Positions 38,676 to 47,489 of a stretch of DNA of 64,000 nucleotides are shown piece by piece. The notes beneath the pieces are model-generated. The model was given only the letters and a program-made list of their open reading frames with translations. It was not told the DNA's origin and searched no databases. The stretch lies in assembly GCF_025264685.1 (NCBI RefSeq), contig NZ_CP073721.1, forward strand, positions 8,015,501-8,079,500, written 5' to 3'. The position numbers were made by a program, and so were the translations under genes. Numbering within the stretch: the first letter of the stretch is position 1; the number at the start of each line of letters is the position of its first letter. This stretch comes from Dactylosporangium roseum (GTDB lineage Bacteria > Actinomycetota > Actinomycetes > Mycobacteriales > Micromonosporaceae).

Positions 38676-39401
38676 TCAGCTAAACAGGTTGCCGAGGGCT
38701 CCACCGGACTGCTGGCTCTCGCCGCCGGCGATACCCTGCGGCGGCTCCTCCGAGGGCTGCACCACGACGAAGCCCTGACCGGCGAAGCTCATGGTGAACG
38801 CCTCGCCGGTGGTGCGGCCGAGCAGCGTGCCCAGGCCGAGCTGGTCGGCGCGGTGGTAGCCGGTCTGCAGGCTGGCCGACCAGCAGATCGCGGCCTGCGG
38901 GTCGACGTAGGTGGGCTGGTCGATGGTCAGCACGACCGGGGTGCCCTTCGTGGTGATGGCGAGGCGCCCGTGGCCGGTGAACACGCAGTTGAACAGGCCG
39001 GCCGACGACATCATGCCCATGCCCTGGACCATCTTGATGTCGTACTGCAGGGTCGAGTCGAACGCGAGGACGTTGGCGCCGTTGATCGAGATCGCGTCAC
39101 CCGGCTCGAGGTCGATGAGGTGCACGTCGGCCGCGCGGTCGGCGAAGAACACGTCGCCCCGGCCGGAGACCTTCATCAGCGGCACGCCCTCGCCGGTCAG
39201 CTTCTGCTTGAGCCATTTGCCGACGCCGCCGGAGCCGAGCGCCTGGAACTGGACCTGGCCCTGATAGGCGACCATCGTGCCGGTGCGAGCCATCATCTCG
39301 CCGTTGAGCTCGGCCTTGAGCATCTTGGAGTTTTGCAACCGCAGCCCGGGCTGTTGCGACTCCTTCTCCATGTTTTCGGCGGCAAACAGCGCACTGCGCA
39401 T
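38676..39401 (-). CDS. AIM24-family protein (second paralog)
   Basis: The protein has 241 residues and aligns with its downstream neighbour over the full length: LNGEMMARTGTMVAYQG, LMKVSGRGDVFFAD, FDSTLQYDIKMVQGMGMM, LFNCVFTGHGRLAI and MSFAGQGFVVVQPSE. I chose the ATG at 39401 because AGGGA lies 7 bases upstream. The order suggests tandem duplication and one transcript. Differences cluster at both ends, so the pair may form a heteromeric assembly. The function is unknown. Confidence 0.9.
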   Translation of the reverse strand: MRSALFAAENMEKESQQPGLRLQNSKMLKAELNGEMMARTGTMVAYQGQVQFQALGSGGVGKWLKQKLTGEGVPLMKVSGRGDVFFADRAADVHLIDLEPGDAISINGANVLAFDSTLQYDIKMVQGMGMMSSAGLFNCVFTGHGRLAITTKGTPVVLTIDQPTYVDPQAAICWSASLQTGYHRADQLGLGTLLGRTTGEAFTMSFAGQGFVVVQPSEEPPQGIAGGESQQSGGALGNLFS

Positions 39402-39499
39402 TGGGATGTCCCTTCGAAGACGTTCGTGACCGCACCGCGCACGGTAGTTGCTCGGTGCAACCCCGGACCAGATCACGGTCCGGAAAGCGACCAGCGCAT

Positions 39500-39853
39500 T
39501 CAGCCCCAGCCCAGGGCGTGGAGACGGGCGTCGTCGATGCCGAAGTGGTGCGCGATCTCGTGCACGACCGTGATGGCCACCTCGTCGACGACGTCGTCCT
39601 CATCGTCACAGATGGCGAGGATCGGGTTACGGTAAATCGAGATCCGGTCCGGCAGGACGCCCGAGTAGTCCCAGCCGCGCTCGGTCAGCGCGTGGCCCTC
39701 GTAGAGGCCGAGCAGGTCCGGTTCGCCCGGCGGCGGGTCGTCCACGACCAGGATGACCACATTGTCCATGAGGTCGAGCAGCTCGGGCGGCACCTCGTCG
39801 AGCGCGTCGCCCACGAGTTCCTCGAACCGCTCCTTGCTCATCGTCACCGGCAT
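39500..39853 (-). CDS. Small zincin-type metallopeptidase family protein
   Basis: The protein has 117 residues. The zinc motif HEIAHHFGIDD (HExxH plus a third ligand Asp) lies near the C-terminus, as in the PF06262 zincin-like family. The N-terminal part (MSKERFEELVGDALDEVPPELLDLMDNVVILV) is also typical. Members are compact cytosolic proteins with unproven peptidase activity. Another ATG 12 bases downstream is possible. It lies downstream of osmC with a hairpin in between. Confidence 0.88.
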   Translation of the reverse strand: MPVTMSKERFEELVGDALDEVPPELLDLMDNVVILVVDDPPPGEPDLLGLYEGHALTERGWDYSGVLPDRISIYRNPILAICDDEDDVVDEVAITVVHEIAHHFGIDDARLHALGWG

Positions 39854-39857
39854 GCGA

Positions 39858-39886
39858 AGAGGGTCCCCTACGCACGGGGACCCTCT
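39858..39886 (-). terminator. Hairpin after osmC
   Basis: AGAGGGTCCCC/GGGGACCCTCT is an 11-bp perfect stem with a 7-base loop, 14 bases past the OsmC stop and just before the zincin gene start. It may end or attenuate transcription into the zincin gene. Confidence 0.75.
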
Positions 39887-39900
39887 CAAGATTTCCGGGG

Positions 39901-40326
39901 TCAGACCAATTGCGCGTCGAGGGTGATCTCGACCGCGGAGAGCGCCTTCGAGATGGGGCAGTTGGCCTTGGCCTCGAGCGCCTGCTTCTCGAACTCGCCC
40001 GCGTCGATGCCGGGCACGTCGCCACGGGTGGTCAGGTCGATGCGAGTGATGGCGAAACCGCCCTCCACCTGGCCGAACTGGACGGCCGCGGTGGTGTCCA
40101 CCGACGTGGGCGGGTAGCCGGCCTTGGCCAGGCCGTTGGAGAGGGCCATCGAGTAGCACGCCGCGTGCGCCGCCGCGACGAGCTCCTCCGGGTTGGTGCC
40201 CTGGCCGTTCTCGAAGCGCGACGGGAAGGAGTAGGAACCCTGGAACGTGCCCGAGCCGGTGGAGACCGTGCCGGAGCCGGACCGGAGGTCCCCCTCCCAG
40301 CGGGCGGATGAAGTGCGAGTTGGCAT
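39901..40326 (-). CDS. osmC: OsmC-family peroxiredoxin
   Basis: The protein has 141 residues, typical of OsmC. The two redox Cys are in AAHAACYSMALS (about residue 57) and EAKANCPISKAL (about 123), with the active-site Arg/Glu context TNPEELVAAAHAA. OsmC enzymes reduce organic hydroperoxides in the cytosol. The ATG at 40326 begins the conserved ARWEGDL strand. It is divergent from the membrane protein at 40486. Confidence 0.93.
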   Translation of the reverse strand: MPTRTSSARWEGDLRSGSGTVSTGSGTFQGSYSFPSRFENGQGTNPEELVAAAHAACYSMALSNGLAKAGYPPTSVDTTAAVQFGQVEGGFAITRIDLTTRGDVPGIDAGEFEKQALEAKANCPISKALSAVEITLDAQLV

Positions 40327-40485
40327 GAACCAGACGCTAGCCCATCCCCCGTGCTCCGTGGGACGAGCTCGGCACTTCGGGAGAGGGCGAGTCGACGCGG
40401 CGCAAACCGGTGCGAACCGATGGGCGGACGGCCGGGCCGGCCGGGTCACCGTGCAGGCCGCTGCCTGACATCCGGCGGCTCTACT

Positions 40486-41223
40486 ATGCGCGATATGCCT
40501 GAGCAGGAGCCGAAGCCCGCAGACATGATCGAGTGGAGCAACCCGCCGGCGGGACCGGACATGGCGCCGCCGGCGCCGGTCGCCGCACCGGTCGCCGCGC
40601 CCGAGCCGAGCCCGGTCACCGAGCCGCCGGCGGCGCAGCGTCCGAACCCGATCGCATACGCACTGCTCGCGATCGGATTCGGCCTGGCGCTCGCCGCGCA
40701 GTACCTGCCGTGGAGCTCGTTCCAGACGGGCGTCTCCACCGCGGACGACGACACACGGGTCAGCCCCACCCGCCGGCAGATCCCGTCGAGCGTCGACATC
40801 AACCTGGCGAACCTGAACACCGGTCACGTCGTGGCCTACCTGTCGACGATCGTGCTCGCACTCTGCGCGATCGCGATCCTGCTCTCGGCCGACGGCGTCG
40901 TGCGCCGGACGGCGACGGCGGCCGCGGGCGGCCTGCTCGCCGGCAACCTGCTGGTGCTGGTGGGGTTCAAGAGCGCGATCGACAACCTGGGCATGAGCTC
41001 GTCCCCGGCGTTCGCCCTCCCCGACGACGCCATCAGCGTCGGTGCCGGCTACCCCGTGGCGGTCTCCGCGGCACTGCTGCTCGCGGCCGGGGTGATCGTG
41101 GCGGCACGCGGCCCGCTGCTCCGCGGCAGGCGCGGCTTCGGCAGGAAGATCGCCGAGGAGCCGGAGAACGGCGGCCCGCTCGATCTGACCGTGACACCGG
41201 TCCCGCCCAACCATCTGCGATAA
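40486..41223 (+). CDS. Membrane protein with Pro/Ala-rich N-terminus, unknown
   Basis: The protein has 245 residues. A disordered N-terminus of about 55 residues (PAGPDMAPPAPVAAPVAAP) precedes about four hydrophobic segments (roughly 57-75, 110-130, 138-158, 188-208) and a short charged tail. A loop of about 35 residues lies between the first two. No domain is recognised. The start is ATG at 40486 or 40495; neither has a strong ribosome binding site. The HAD gene starts 100 bases downstream. Confidence 0.75.
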   Translation: MRDMPEQEPKPADMIEWSNPPAGPDMAPPAPVAAPVAAPEPSPVTEPPAAQRPNPIAYALLAIGFGLALAAQYLPWSSFQTGVSTADDDTRVSPTRRQIPSSVDINLANLNTGHVVAYLSTIVLALCAIAILLSADGVVRRTATAAAGGLLAGNLLVLVGFKSAIDNLGMSSSPAFALPDDAISVGAGYPVAVSAALLLAAGVIVAARGPLLRGRRGFGRKIAEEPENGGPLDLTVTPVPPNHLR

Positions 41224-41323
41224 GGAATACGTCGTACGTTCGGTCGGGATTTACTCGCATGCTGTGACGAGAGGGGATCCGAGAGGTACGGTTGCTGCCC
41301 CGCGCAGGCGGAAGGAGCACCAC

Positions 41324-42145
41324 ATGCGCAGCTCAGGGCTACCGAAACTGATCGCAACCGACCTCGACGGCACGCTCGTCCGCAGTGACGAGACGGTCAG
41401 CGAATATACGCGTGCCGTTCTGGAACGGGTCAAGGCCGCCGGCATCCACATCGTCGGCGCGACCGGCCGGGGTCCCCGCCTGACCGAACTGGTGCGCTTC
41501 GACATTCCCGCCGCGGACTTCCTGGTGATGGGCGGCGGCAGTCGCGTGGTCGACCTCCGCGACCCGGAGCATCCGGCGGTCCTGCGCGACGAGCGGCTCG
41601 CCGGCGACGTGCTCGCCGGCGTCCTGACCCGTCTGGAGCAGGAGCTGGGCACACTGTCGGTGCTGATCGAGGCGGGCGACCACCACGAGGCGCCGCTGTG
41701 GGGCGACGCCGATCCGGCGTGGCGGTATCCCGACGTGGTCGAGGCCCGGATCCGCGCCGAATGCCTGACCGGCCCGGTGATCAAGGGTTTCGCGCGGCAT
41801 CCCGAGTGCGACGTCGACCAGCTCCTGAAGGCCGCGCAGCGGCTCGTGCCGCCGACGATGGCCACGGTCACCCAGGCCGGCCTCGGTTACATCGAGATCT
41901 GCCCGCCCGGCGTCGACAAGGCCTCCGGCCTCGCGGTCGTCGCCACGGCACTCGGCGTCGACCCCGGCGACGTGCTGGTCTTCGGCGACATGCCCAACGA
42001 CCTGCCGATGTTCCGCTGGGCGGGCTTCGGCCGGGTGGCGGTGGCCAACGCACACCCCCAGGTGCGCGCACTGGCCGACGAGACCACGCTCACCAACGAC
42101 GCGGACGGGGTGGCGACCTACCTCGACGCTATGTTGAAGCTGTGA
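41324..42145 (+). CDS. Cof-type HAD phosphatase (first of pair)
   Basis: The protein has 273 residues. Motif I is ATDLDGTLVRSD, motif II GATGRG, and the C-terminal motif IV is VFGDMPNDLPMF, with a Cof-type C2 cap between. Members dephosphorylate sugar phosphates, FMN or nucleotides in the cytosol; specificity is unknown. The ATG has GAAGGAG 6 bases upstream. The next gene, a homolog, starts with a 4-base overlap. Confidence 0.92.
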   Translation: MRSSGLPKLIATDLDGTLVRSDETVSEYTRAVLERVKAAGIHIVGATGRGPRLTELVRFDIPAADFLVMGGGSRVVDLRDPEHPAVLRDERLAGDVLAGVLTRLEQELGTLSVLIEAGDHHEAPLWGDADPAWRYPDVVEARIRAECLTGPVIKGFARHPECDVDQLLKAAQRLVPPTMATVTQAGLGYIEICPPGVDKASGLAVVATALGVDPGDVLVFGDMPNDLPMFRWAGFGRVAVANAHPQVRALADETTLTNDADGVATYLDAMLKL

Positions 42146-42942
42146 AACTTGTTGCCACGGATCTGGACGGGACCCTGGTCCGCGGTGATCGGACCGTCAG
42201 CCCGCGCACGATCAAGGTCCTGCACCGGCTGGACGCCGACGGGATCGTGATCGTCCTGGTCACCGGGCGCCCGATCCGGTGGCTCTTCCCGGTGTACGAC
42301 CAGTTGACCGTCCGCCCGCTCGCGATCTGCGCCAACGGCGCCGCCACGTACGACCCGGGGAGCGACGCGATCGTGCACAGCACGCCGCTGGAGACGGACG
42401 CGCTCGCCGAGGCCTGTGCGCGGCTGCGGGACAGCGTGCCGGGTGTGGTGTTCGCGGTCGAGCGGGACGGCGGACGGCAGATGTGGCACGAGCCGGAGTT
42501 CCCGGTCGGCCCGTGGGAGGTCGACCACGAGTCGGTGGGCCCGGCCAGCTTCGCCGAACTGCTCAGCCGTCCCGCCTCGAAGCTGCTGGTCCGCGCGGGT
42601 GCGCAGCCCGCCGACGAGTTCACCGCCCGCGTCGGGGCCTGCCTCGACGGGGTGGCCGAGGCGACGAACTCCTCGTCGAGCGGCATGGTCGAGGTCTCCG
42701 CGGCCGGCGTGACCAAGGCGTCGGCCCTGGCCCGGGTCGCGCGGGGACACGCGCTCGCGGCCGAAGACGTGATCGCCTTCGGCGACATGCCCAACGACCT
42801 GCCGATGCTGACCTGGGCCGGGCGCGGCGTGGCGATGGCCAACGGACACCCGGCCGTCAGGGCGGCGGCCCACGATGTGACCGCCGCGACCAATGAGGAC
42901 GACGGCGTCGCCGCCTATCTCGAAGGCCTCTACAGATACTGA
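42142..42942 (+). CDS. Cof-type HAD phosphatase (second of pair)
   Basis: The protein has 266 residues and is homologous to the preceding gene: motif I ATDLDGTLVRGD, motif II LVTGRP, the lysine in VTKASAL and motif IV AFGDMPNDLPML. The GTG overlaps the upstream stop (GTGA). A duplication origin is likely, with divergence mainly in the cap, so the two probably act on different phosphates. It runs into the bpa gene on the other strand with a 13-base tail-to-tail overlap. Confidence 0.92.
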   Translation: MKLVATDLDGTLVRGDRTVSPRTIKVLHRLDADGIVIVLVTGRPIRWLFPVYDQLTVRPLAICANGAATYDPGSDAIVHSTPLETDALAEACARLRDSVPGVVFAVERDGGRQMWHEPEFPVGPWEVDHESVGPASFAELLSRPASKLLVRAGAQPADEFTARVGACLDGVAEATNSSSSGMVEVSAAGVTKASALARVARGHALAAEDVIAFGDMPNDLPMLTWAGRGVAMANGHPAVRAAAHDVTAATNEDDGVAAYLEGLYRY

Positions 42943-43463
42943 CCGGTGCCGGTCGGATGGGGATGCCCGGGCACGGCGCCGGGCTGACCCGAGGTCAGCG
43001 CCGGGCGGCCACGCATCTGCTCCAGTTGGACCCGTGCCGCCATCTGCTGCGCGACCAGCGCCGCTTGGATGCCGTGGAACAGGCCTTCGAGCCAGCCGAC
43101 CAACTGGGCCTGCGCGATCCGCAGCTCGGCTTCGCTGGGCGTCGTGCCGTCGTCGAACGGCAGCGACAACCGCTCCAGCTCCTCTCGCAGCTCAGGAGCG
43201 AGACCGTCCTCCAGCTCGCTGATCGACCGGCGGTGGATCTCCTTGAGCCGCTGCCGGCCGGCCTCGTCGAGCGGAGCCGCCCGAACCTCCTCCAGCAACT
43301 GCTTGATCATGCTGCCGATGCGCATGACCTTGGCCGGCTGCTCGATCAGCTTGCTCGGATCTTCCGCGCCGTCTTCGTCACCGGTGGACATGGTGCCCAG
43401 CGGTCGCCCGTCGGGGCCGACGACCATCACGGTTCGCGACTCGTCCTGCGCCTGTTCTGCCAT
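42930..43463 (-). CDS. bpa: Bacterial proteasome activator
   Basis: The protein has 177 residues. A core of four helices (about 35-150: PAKVMRIGSMIKQLLEEVRAAPLDE and LVGWLEGLFHGIQAALVAQQMAA) matches Bpa/PafE (DUF2587), the ATP-independent ring that opens the 20S proteasome. The C-terminus is GQYL, the known proteasome-docking sequence of this family. The start is ATG. Its presence implies a 20S proteasome elsewhere in the genome, consistent with an actinomycete. The esterase gene is divergent. Confidence 0.95.
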   Translation of the reverse strand: MAEQAQDESRTVMVVGPDGRPLGTMSTGDEDGAEDPSKLIEQPAKVMRIGSMIKQLLEEVRAAPLDEAGRQRLKEIHRRSISELEDGLAPELREELERLSLPFDDGTTPSEAELRIAQAQLVGWLEGLFHGIQAALVAQQMAARVQLEQMRGRPALTSGQPGAVPGHPHPTGTGQYL

Positions 43464-43557
43464 GGCTTCTAGTCTTGCGTACGGCGCTCCGTGGCGACCA
43501 CAAAGGGTGCCCACCCGGCCCCTGTCGCCACCCTTGGTGACGCGATAACGTCTGCCG

Positions 43558-44376
43558 GTGACGAGTAACCCCCGGGACGTGCTCAGCCGACAGGCCCCTG
43601 CGGCCGACTTCACCTTGCGCTACGGGGAGGACCCCGACCAGGTGGCCGACGTGCGGCTGCCGATGGTGGCCGGGGCGCCGCTCGTGCTGTTCATCCACGG
43701 CGGGTTCTGGCGCCGCGAGTGGGACCGCACGCACACCGGCCCGCTCGCCGCCGACCTCGCGGCCCGCGGTTACGCCGTGGCCACCGTCGAGTATCGGCGC
43801 ACGGGCCAGCCCGGCGGCGGCTGGCCGGGCACGTTCTCCGACGTGGCGTCGGCGGCGGTGGCGGTGCCGGACCTGCTGGCGAAGGAGATCGCGCACCGGG
43901 GGCTCCGGCCGGTGTCGGTCGACCGGCCCATCCTGGCGGGCCATTCGGCCGGGGGGCATCTCGCATTGTGGTATGCGGCGGTGGCTCCCGACGCGATCGG
44001 CGGCGTCGTCGCCCTCGCCCCGGTCGCCGACCTGGTCCGCGCCCACGAGCTCGATCTCGACGGAGGCGCGGTCGCCGACCTGCTCGGCGGGCCGCCCGAC
44101 CGCATGCCTACCGCCTATGCCTCCGCCGACCCGATGGTCAACCTGCCGTCGACCGTCCGCACCGTGGTCATCCACGGCGCCGACGACACGATCGTCCCCG
44201 TCGAACTCTCCCGGGAGTACTGTCGCAAGGCCCGCCGTGCGGGGGACGACACCACGCTGGTCGAGCTGGCCGGTGTGGAACACTTCGCTGTGATTGACCC
44301 GGAGTCGGCCGCCTGGCCTGCCGTCCTCGCCGCGTTCGGGACGATGACCAGGGGCGAGGGCGCCGACACCGATTGA
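43558..44376 (+). CDS. Alpha/beta hydrolase, kynurenine-formamidase/esterase-like
   Basis: The protein has 272 residues. The oxyanion motif HGGFW (47-51), nucleophile elbow GHSAGG, Asp in HGADDTIVP and late His in EHFAVID give a complete triad. HGGxW is typical of kynurenine formamidase-like enzymes and related esterases. No tryptophan-degradation genes are nearby, so the substrate is open. The start is GTG at 43558. There is no signal peptide. Confidence 0.87.
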   Translation: MTSNPRDVLSRQAPAADFTLRYGEDPDQVADVRLPMVAGAPLVLFIHGGFWRREWDRTHTGPLAADLAARGYAVATVEYRRTGQPGGGWPGTFSDVASAAVAVPDLLAKEIAHRGLRPVSVDRPILAGHSAGGHLALWYAAVAPDAIGGVVALAPVADLVRAHELDLDGGAVADLLGGPPDRMPTAYASADPMVNLPSTVRTVVIHGADDTIVPVELSREYCRKARRAGDDTTLVELAGVEHFAVIDPESAAWPAVLAAFGTMTRGEGADTD

Positions 44377-44455
44377 CTGTCCGCCACGATGGCGGTAGAA
44401 CGCAGCGTGGGTGTCGAGGTCCTCGGCACCGCATGGTGTTGGGGAGGAAGAGCAC

Positions 44456-45664
44456 GTGTCCCACCTGAACCGCCGCCAGGCGCTCCGGCTGCTCGCGGCC
44501 GCCGGTGCGGCGGGCATGGCCGCGCCGATCCTGTCCGCGTGCAGCGACGACTCCGGCAGCTCGCCGGACAACACCGTGCTGCCGAGTGGTCCACCCGTGA
44601 AGATCGGCATGATCGTGCCGCTGACCGGGATGTACAAGGACTTCGGCAATGACATGGACAACGGTTTCAACCTCTACTTGCAGCTACACGACAACAAGCT
44701 CGGCAACCGTGAAGTACACCTGATCAAGGTCGACGAGGGTGAGACCGCGGACAGCGGCAAGGCCGCGGCGGAGAAGCTGGTCAAGGAGGACAAGGTCCTC
44801 GCCCTGACCGGCGTCGCCAACAGCCAGGCGATGCTCGCCTTGAAGGACACCGTCGAGGGTGCCCAGGTGCCGCTGATCGGCTCCAACGCCTCACCGGTCG
44901 CGCTACAGGGCGCCAAGTACATCTGGCGGACCTCGTACGTCGCGAGCGACCCGGGCGCGGCGATGGCCCGCTGGGTCCTCGACAACTACGGCTCGTCGCT
45001 CGCGGTCGTCGCGGCGCAGGGCCCGTCCGGCGAGGCCGACGAGGTCGGCGCCTTCATCGACAGGTTCAAGGGCGCACAGGGCACCATCAACGGCTCGCCG
45101 CGCCTCACACCGTTCGGGAGCCGCGAGTTCAGCGGCATCCTCGGGCAGGTCAAGCAGTCCGGCGCGACCTCGATGGCCGCCTTCTACTCGGGCGCCGCGG
45201 CGGTCGAGTTCGTCAAGCAGTTCCGGGCGGCGCGATTCCCGAGCGGCTTCAAGCTCTTCGCGCCGGGCACCCTCACCGAGGGATCCGTGCTGAAGCAGCA
45301 GGGCGACACCGCGCAGGGCATCTACACGGCGATGAACTATTCGCCCGACCTGGACAACGCGGTCAACCGCCGGTTCGTCGCCGACTACCAGAAGGCGTTC
45401 GGGGCGATCCCGTCGAGCTACGCCATGGCCTCGTACGATGCCGCCGCGGTCCTCGACAAGGCGATCGGTGACGCCACCCGCAGCCTCGACTCGTTCTCGC
45501 TCAACGCGGCGATCGGCCGGCTCGGTCAGATCGACAGCCCGCGCGGTGCCTGGCAGTTCAGTCAGAACCGGACGCCGCTGCAGCGGTGGTACCTCCGACA
45601 GGTGCGCCTCGACGGCGCAGTCCTCTCCAACGTGCTGACGGCGGAGCTGACCACACTCGGATAG
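44456..45664 (+). CDS. Branched-chain-amino-acid-type ABC substrate-binding lipoprotein
   Basis: The protein has 402 residues. A twin-arginine motif and lipobox LSAC (about 22-25 after the arginines) point to Tat export and lipid anchoring. The mature part is a type I periplasmic binding protein in the normal order: KIGMIVPLTG, then LALTGVANSQAML, VPLIGSNASP, and the C-terminal FKLFAPGTLTEGSVL and AMASYDAAAVLD. No permease or ATPase gene is adjacent. The GTG has AGGAAG 5 bases upstream. Confidence 0.92.
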   Translation: MSHLNRRQALRLLAAAGAAGMAAPILSACSDDSGSSPDNTVLPSGPPVKIGMIVPLTGMYKDFGNDMDNGFNLYLQLHDNKLGNREVHLIKVDEGETADSGKAAAEKLVKEDKVLALTGVANSQAMLALKDTVEGAQVPLIGSNASPVALQGAKYIWRTSYVASDPGAAMARWVLDNYGSSLAVVAAQGPSGEADEVGAFIDRFKGAQGTINGSPRLTPFGSREFSGILGQVKQSGATSMAAFYSGAAAVEFVKQFRAARFPSGFKLFAPGTLTEGSVLKQQGDTAQGIYTAMNYSPDLDNAVNRRFVADYQKAFGAIPSSYAMASYDAAAVLDKAIGDATRSLDSFSLNAAIGRLGQIDSPRGAWQFSQNRTPLQRWYLRQVRLDGAVLSNVLTAELTTLG

Positions 45665-45671
45665 GGGCACC

Positions 45672-47108
45672 GTGACCATCCCCGACCCGACCGCGGCTCC
45701 GGTCGCGCCGCCGCACATCCCGCAGCAGCGGCAGCCGGCACGTCCGGTGGCGCCGCCCTGGTATCCGCCACAGCCGCCGCCCTGGCCGCCGCCGCTGCCC
45801 CCGCAGCCGCGGCGGAGCTATCTCTGGCCGGTCCTGACGGTTCTGCTGGTGGTCAGCATGGTGCTGGCCCTCGGCGGGGCCGCCACAGCCGCCTGGGCCC
45901 TGCGCGACGACGGCAACGGCCCGATCGCGTCGACGTGGGTCGACATGCGGCCGGACGTCGGCGGCAGGGCCATCGAGGCGGTGCTGCACCGACACGCGGA
46001 GGCGGTCCGCAAGAAGGACCTGGCGGCGTGGATGGCGGACGTGGACCAGACCGACGCCGTCTTCGCGAAGCGGCAGAAGCAGCTCTTCGAGAACCTCACC
46101 AAGATGCCGTTCGCGGAGCTGGCCTTCCAGCGCGAGGCCAAGCCGCCGCGGGGCAGCGCCACGTTCCTGCCCAGCCAGCTCTTCGACCGGTACCACGCGG
46201 CGGTGCACGTGGAGGCGGTGACCATCCGGCACCGGATCGAGGGTGTTGACAGCAAGCCGGTGGGGACGCCCTGGCTGCCTGTGTTCGGCTACACCGGAGG
46301 CAAGTGGCTCATCGCGGGTGACGGCGCGGGCGCCGAGCTGCCCACGGGCGCCAACGGGCAGCCGTGGGACGCCGCCGGGCCGGTGACCGTGAAGACCAGC
46401 GATCACGTCGTGGCCGTGCTGTCGGCCGACGACGCCGACCGGGCAAAGACGCTGCTCACCCTCGCCGAGGACGGGCTGAGGAAGGTCGCCACCATCCGGC
46501 CGACGGGCTGGGACGGCAAGGTGTTCCTGACCGCGATCCAGGACAAGCGGATCTTCGACACGTACTTCGCGGAGTCGCCGGACCGCGTTGCCCAGGTGGC
46601 CGCGATCGCCGTGCCGTACTACAACCAGGTCGCCGACTGGGCCACCGCGCCCGCGTACGGCACCACCCGGGTCGTGTTCAACCCGACGGAGCTGTCGGCG
46701 CAGACCGAGGAACTCGCCCACGACCTGACGCACGAGTTCGCCCACGCCGCGATGGGGCCGGTCACCGGGGCACGCACACCGCGCTGGGTGGTGGAGGGGT
46801 TCGCGGAGTACGTCGCGTACAAGGACAGGAAGATCAGCTCCAACGGCGTCCGCGCGGCGCTCGGCGACCTGGTGATCGGGGCGTTCCCGACCGATCAGCA
46901 GTTCTACAACGAGCCGCGCAACTACGTCAGCGGCTGGCTGGCCTGCCGGATGATCGCCGAGAAGTACGGGCAGGCGAAACTGATCGCCTTCTACGAGGCC
47001 TTCCAGCGCATGTCCGAGGTCGACTCGGTGTCACGCGAGGTGCTCGGCGTCGGCGCGGCGCAGCTCGAGACGCAGTGGCGGGACTACGTCGCACAACAGC
47101 GCGGCTGA
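45672..47108 (+). CDS. Membrane-anchored gluzincin-type peptidase
   Basis: The protein has 478 residues. A Pro-rich cytosolic N-terminus of about 48 residues and one membrane helix (about 50-75) precede an extracellular domain of NTF2-like character. A gluzincin-type catalytic region follows, with HEFAH (zinc ligands and catalytic Glu) and the downstream zinc Glu in VEGFAEYVA. The GTG lies 7 bases after the stop of the binding-protein gene, so they are co-transcribed. The substrate is unknown. Confidence 0.87.
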   Translation: MTIPDPTAAPVAPPHIPQQRQPARPVAPPWYPPQPPPWPPPLPPQPRRSYLWPVLTVLLVVSMVLALGGAATAAWALRDDGNGPIASTWVDMRPDVGGRAIEAVLHRHAEAVRKKDLAAWMADVDQTDAVFAKRQKQLFENLTKMPFAELAFQREAKPPRGSATFLPSQLFDRYHAAVHVEAVTIRHRIEGVDSKPVGTPWLPVFGYTGGKWLIAGDGAGAELPTGANGQPWDAAGPVTVKTSDHVVAVLSADDADRAKTLLTLAEDGLRKVATIRPTGWDGKVFLTAIQDKRIFDTYFAESPDRVAQVAAIAVPYYNQVADWATAPAYGTTRVVFNPTELSAQTEELAHDLTHEFAHAAMGPVTGARTPRWVVEGFAEYVAYKDRKISSNGVRAALGDLVIGAFPTDQQFYNEPRNYVSGWLACRMIAEKYGQAKLIAFYEAFQRMSEVDSVSREVLGVGAAQLETQWRDYVAQQRG

Positions 47109-47127
47109 GATCTCCCCAGCCGCGCTG
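47097..47127. terminator. Terminator between convergent genes
   Basis: The 11-bp arms CAGCGCGGCTG/CAGCCGCGCTG with a 9-base loop overlap the stop of the gluzincin gene and lie 25 bases from the stop of the gene at 47152. It can serve both directions. Confidence 0.75.
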
Positions 47128-47151
47128 TCGGTCGTCCTCGGAGTTTCGGGG

Positions 47152-47406
47152 TCAGCCCTCGGCGCTCGCGGGCGGCATGCCGCCGTCACCGTCGACGACC
47201 TCTTCCGGCGTGCCGTCCTGGTCGAGGTCGCTCATCGTGATGTCGACCTTGCCGTCGCCGTTGGTGTCGAACTGGAACAGGTCGGCCTTGCCGTCCCCGT
47301 CGGTGTCGACCGCCCAGAGGTCGGCCTTGCCGTCGTTGTTCGTGTCGCCGACGAGCAGCTCCACGCGGTCGTCACCGCGCGTCTCGACGGTCTCGTTCTC
47401 GCTCAT
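47152..47406 (-). CDS. Small acidic protein with calcium-binding-type DxDxDG repeats
   Basis: The protein has 84 residues with no signal peptide. Four repeats of about 13 residues carry the calcium-loop pattern: DTNNDGKADLW, DTDGDGKADLF, DTNGDGKVDIT and DLDQDGTPEEV. They look like dockerin or thrombospondin type-3 loops rather than full EF-hands, which would need flanking helices. The protein may buffer or sense Ca2+, or bind a partner when calcium-loaded. Cytosolic location is odd for such repeats. Confidence 0.85.
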   Translation of the reverse strand: MSENETVETRGDDRVELLVGDTNNDGKADLWAVDTDGDGKADLFQFDTNGDGKVDITMSDLDQDGTPEEVVDGDGGMPPASAEG

Positions 47407-47489
47407 CCGGGGGTCCTCTCACCTCACTCGGGGCCAACCTGGTTCACCGTAGGCCCCCGGCCTGTTCCGCGCGAGTCGTGCGATCGTCG

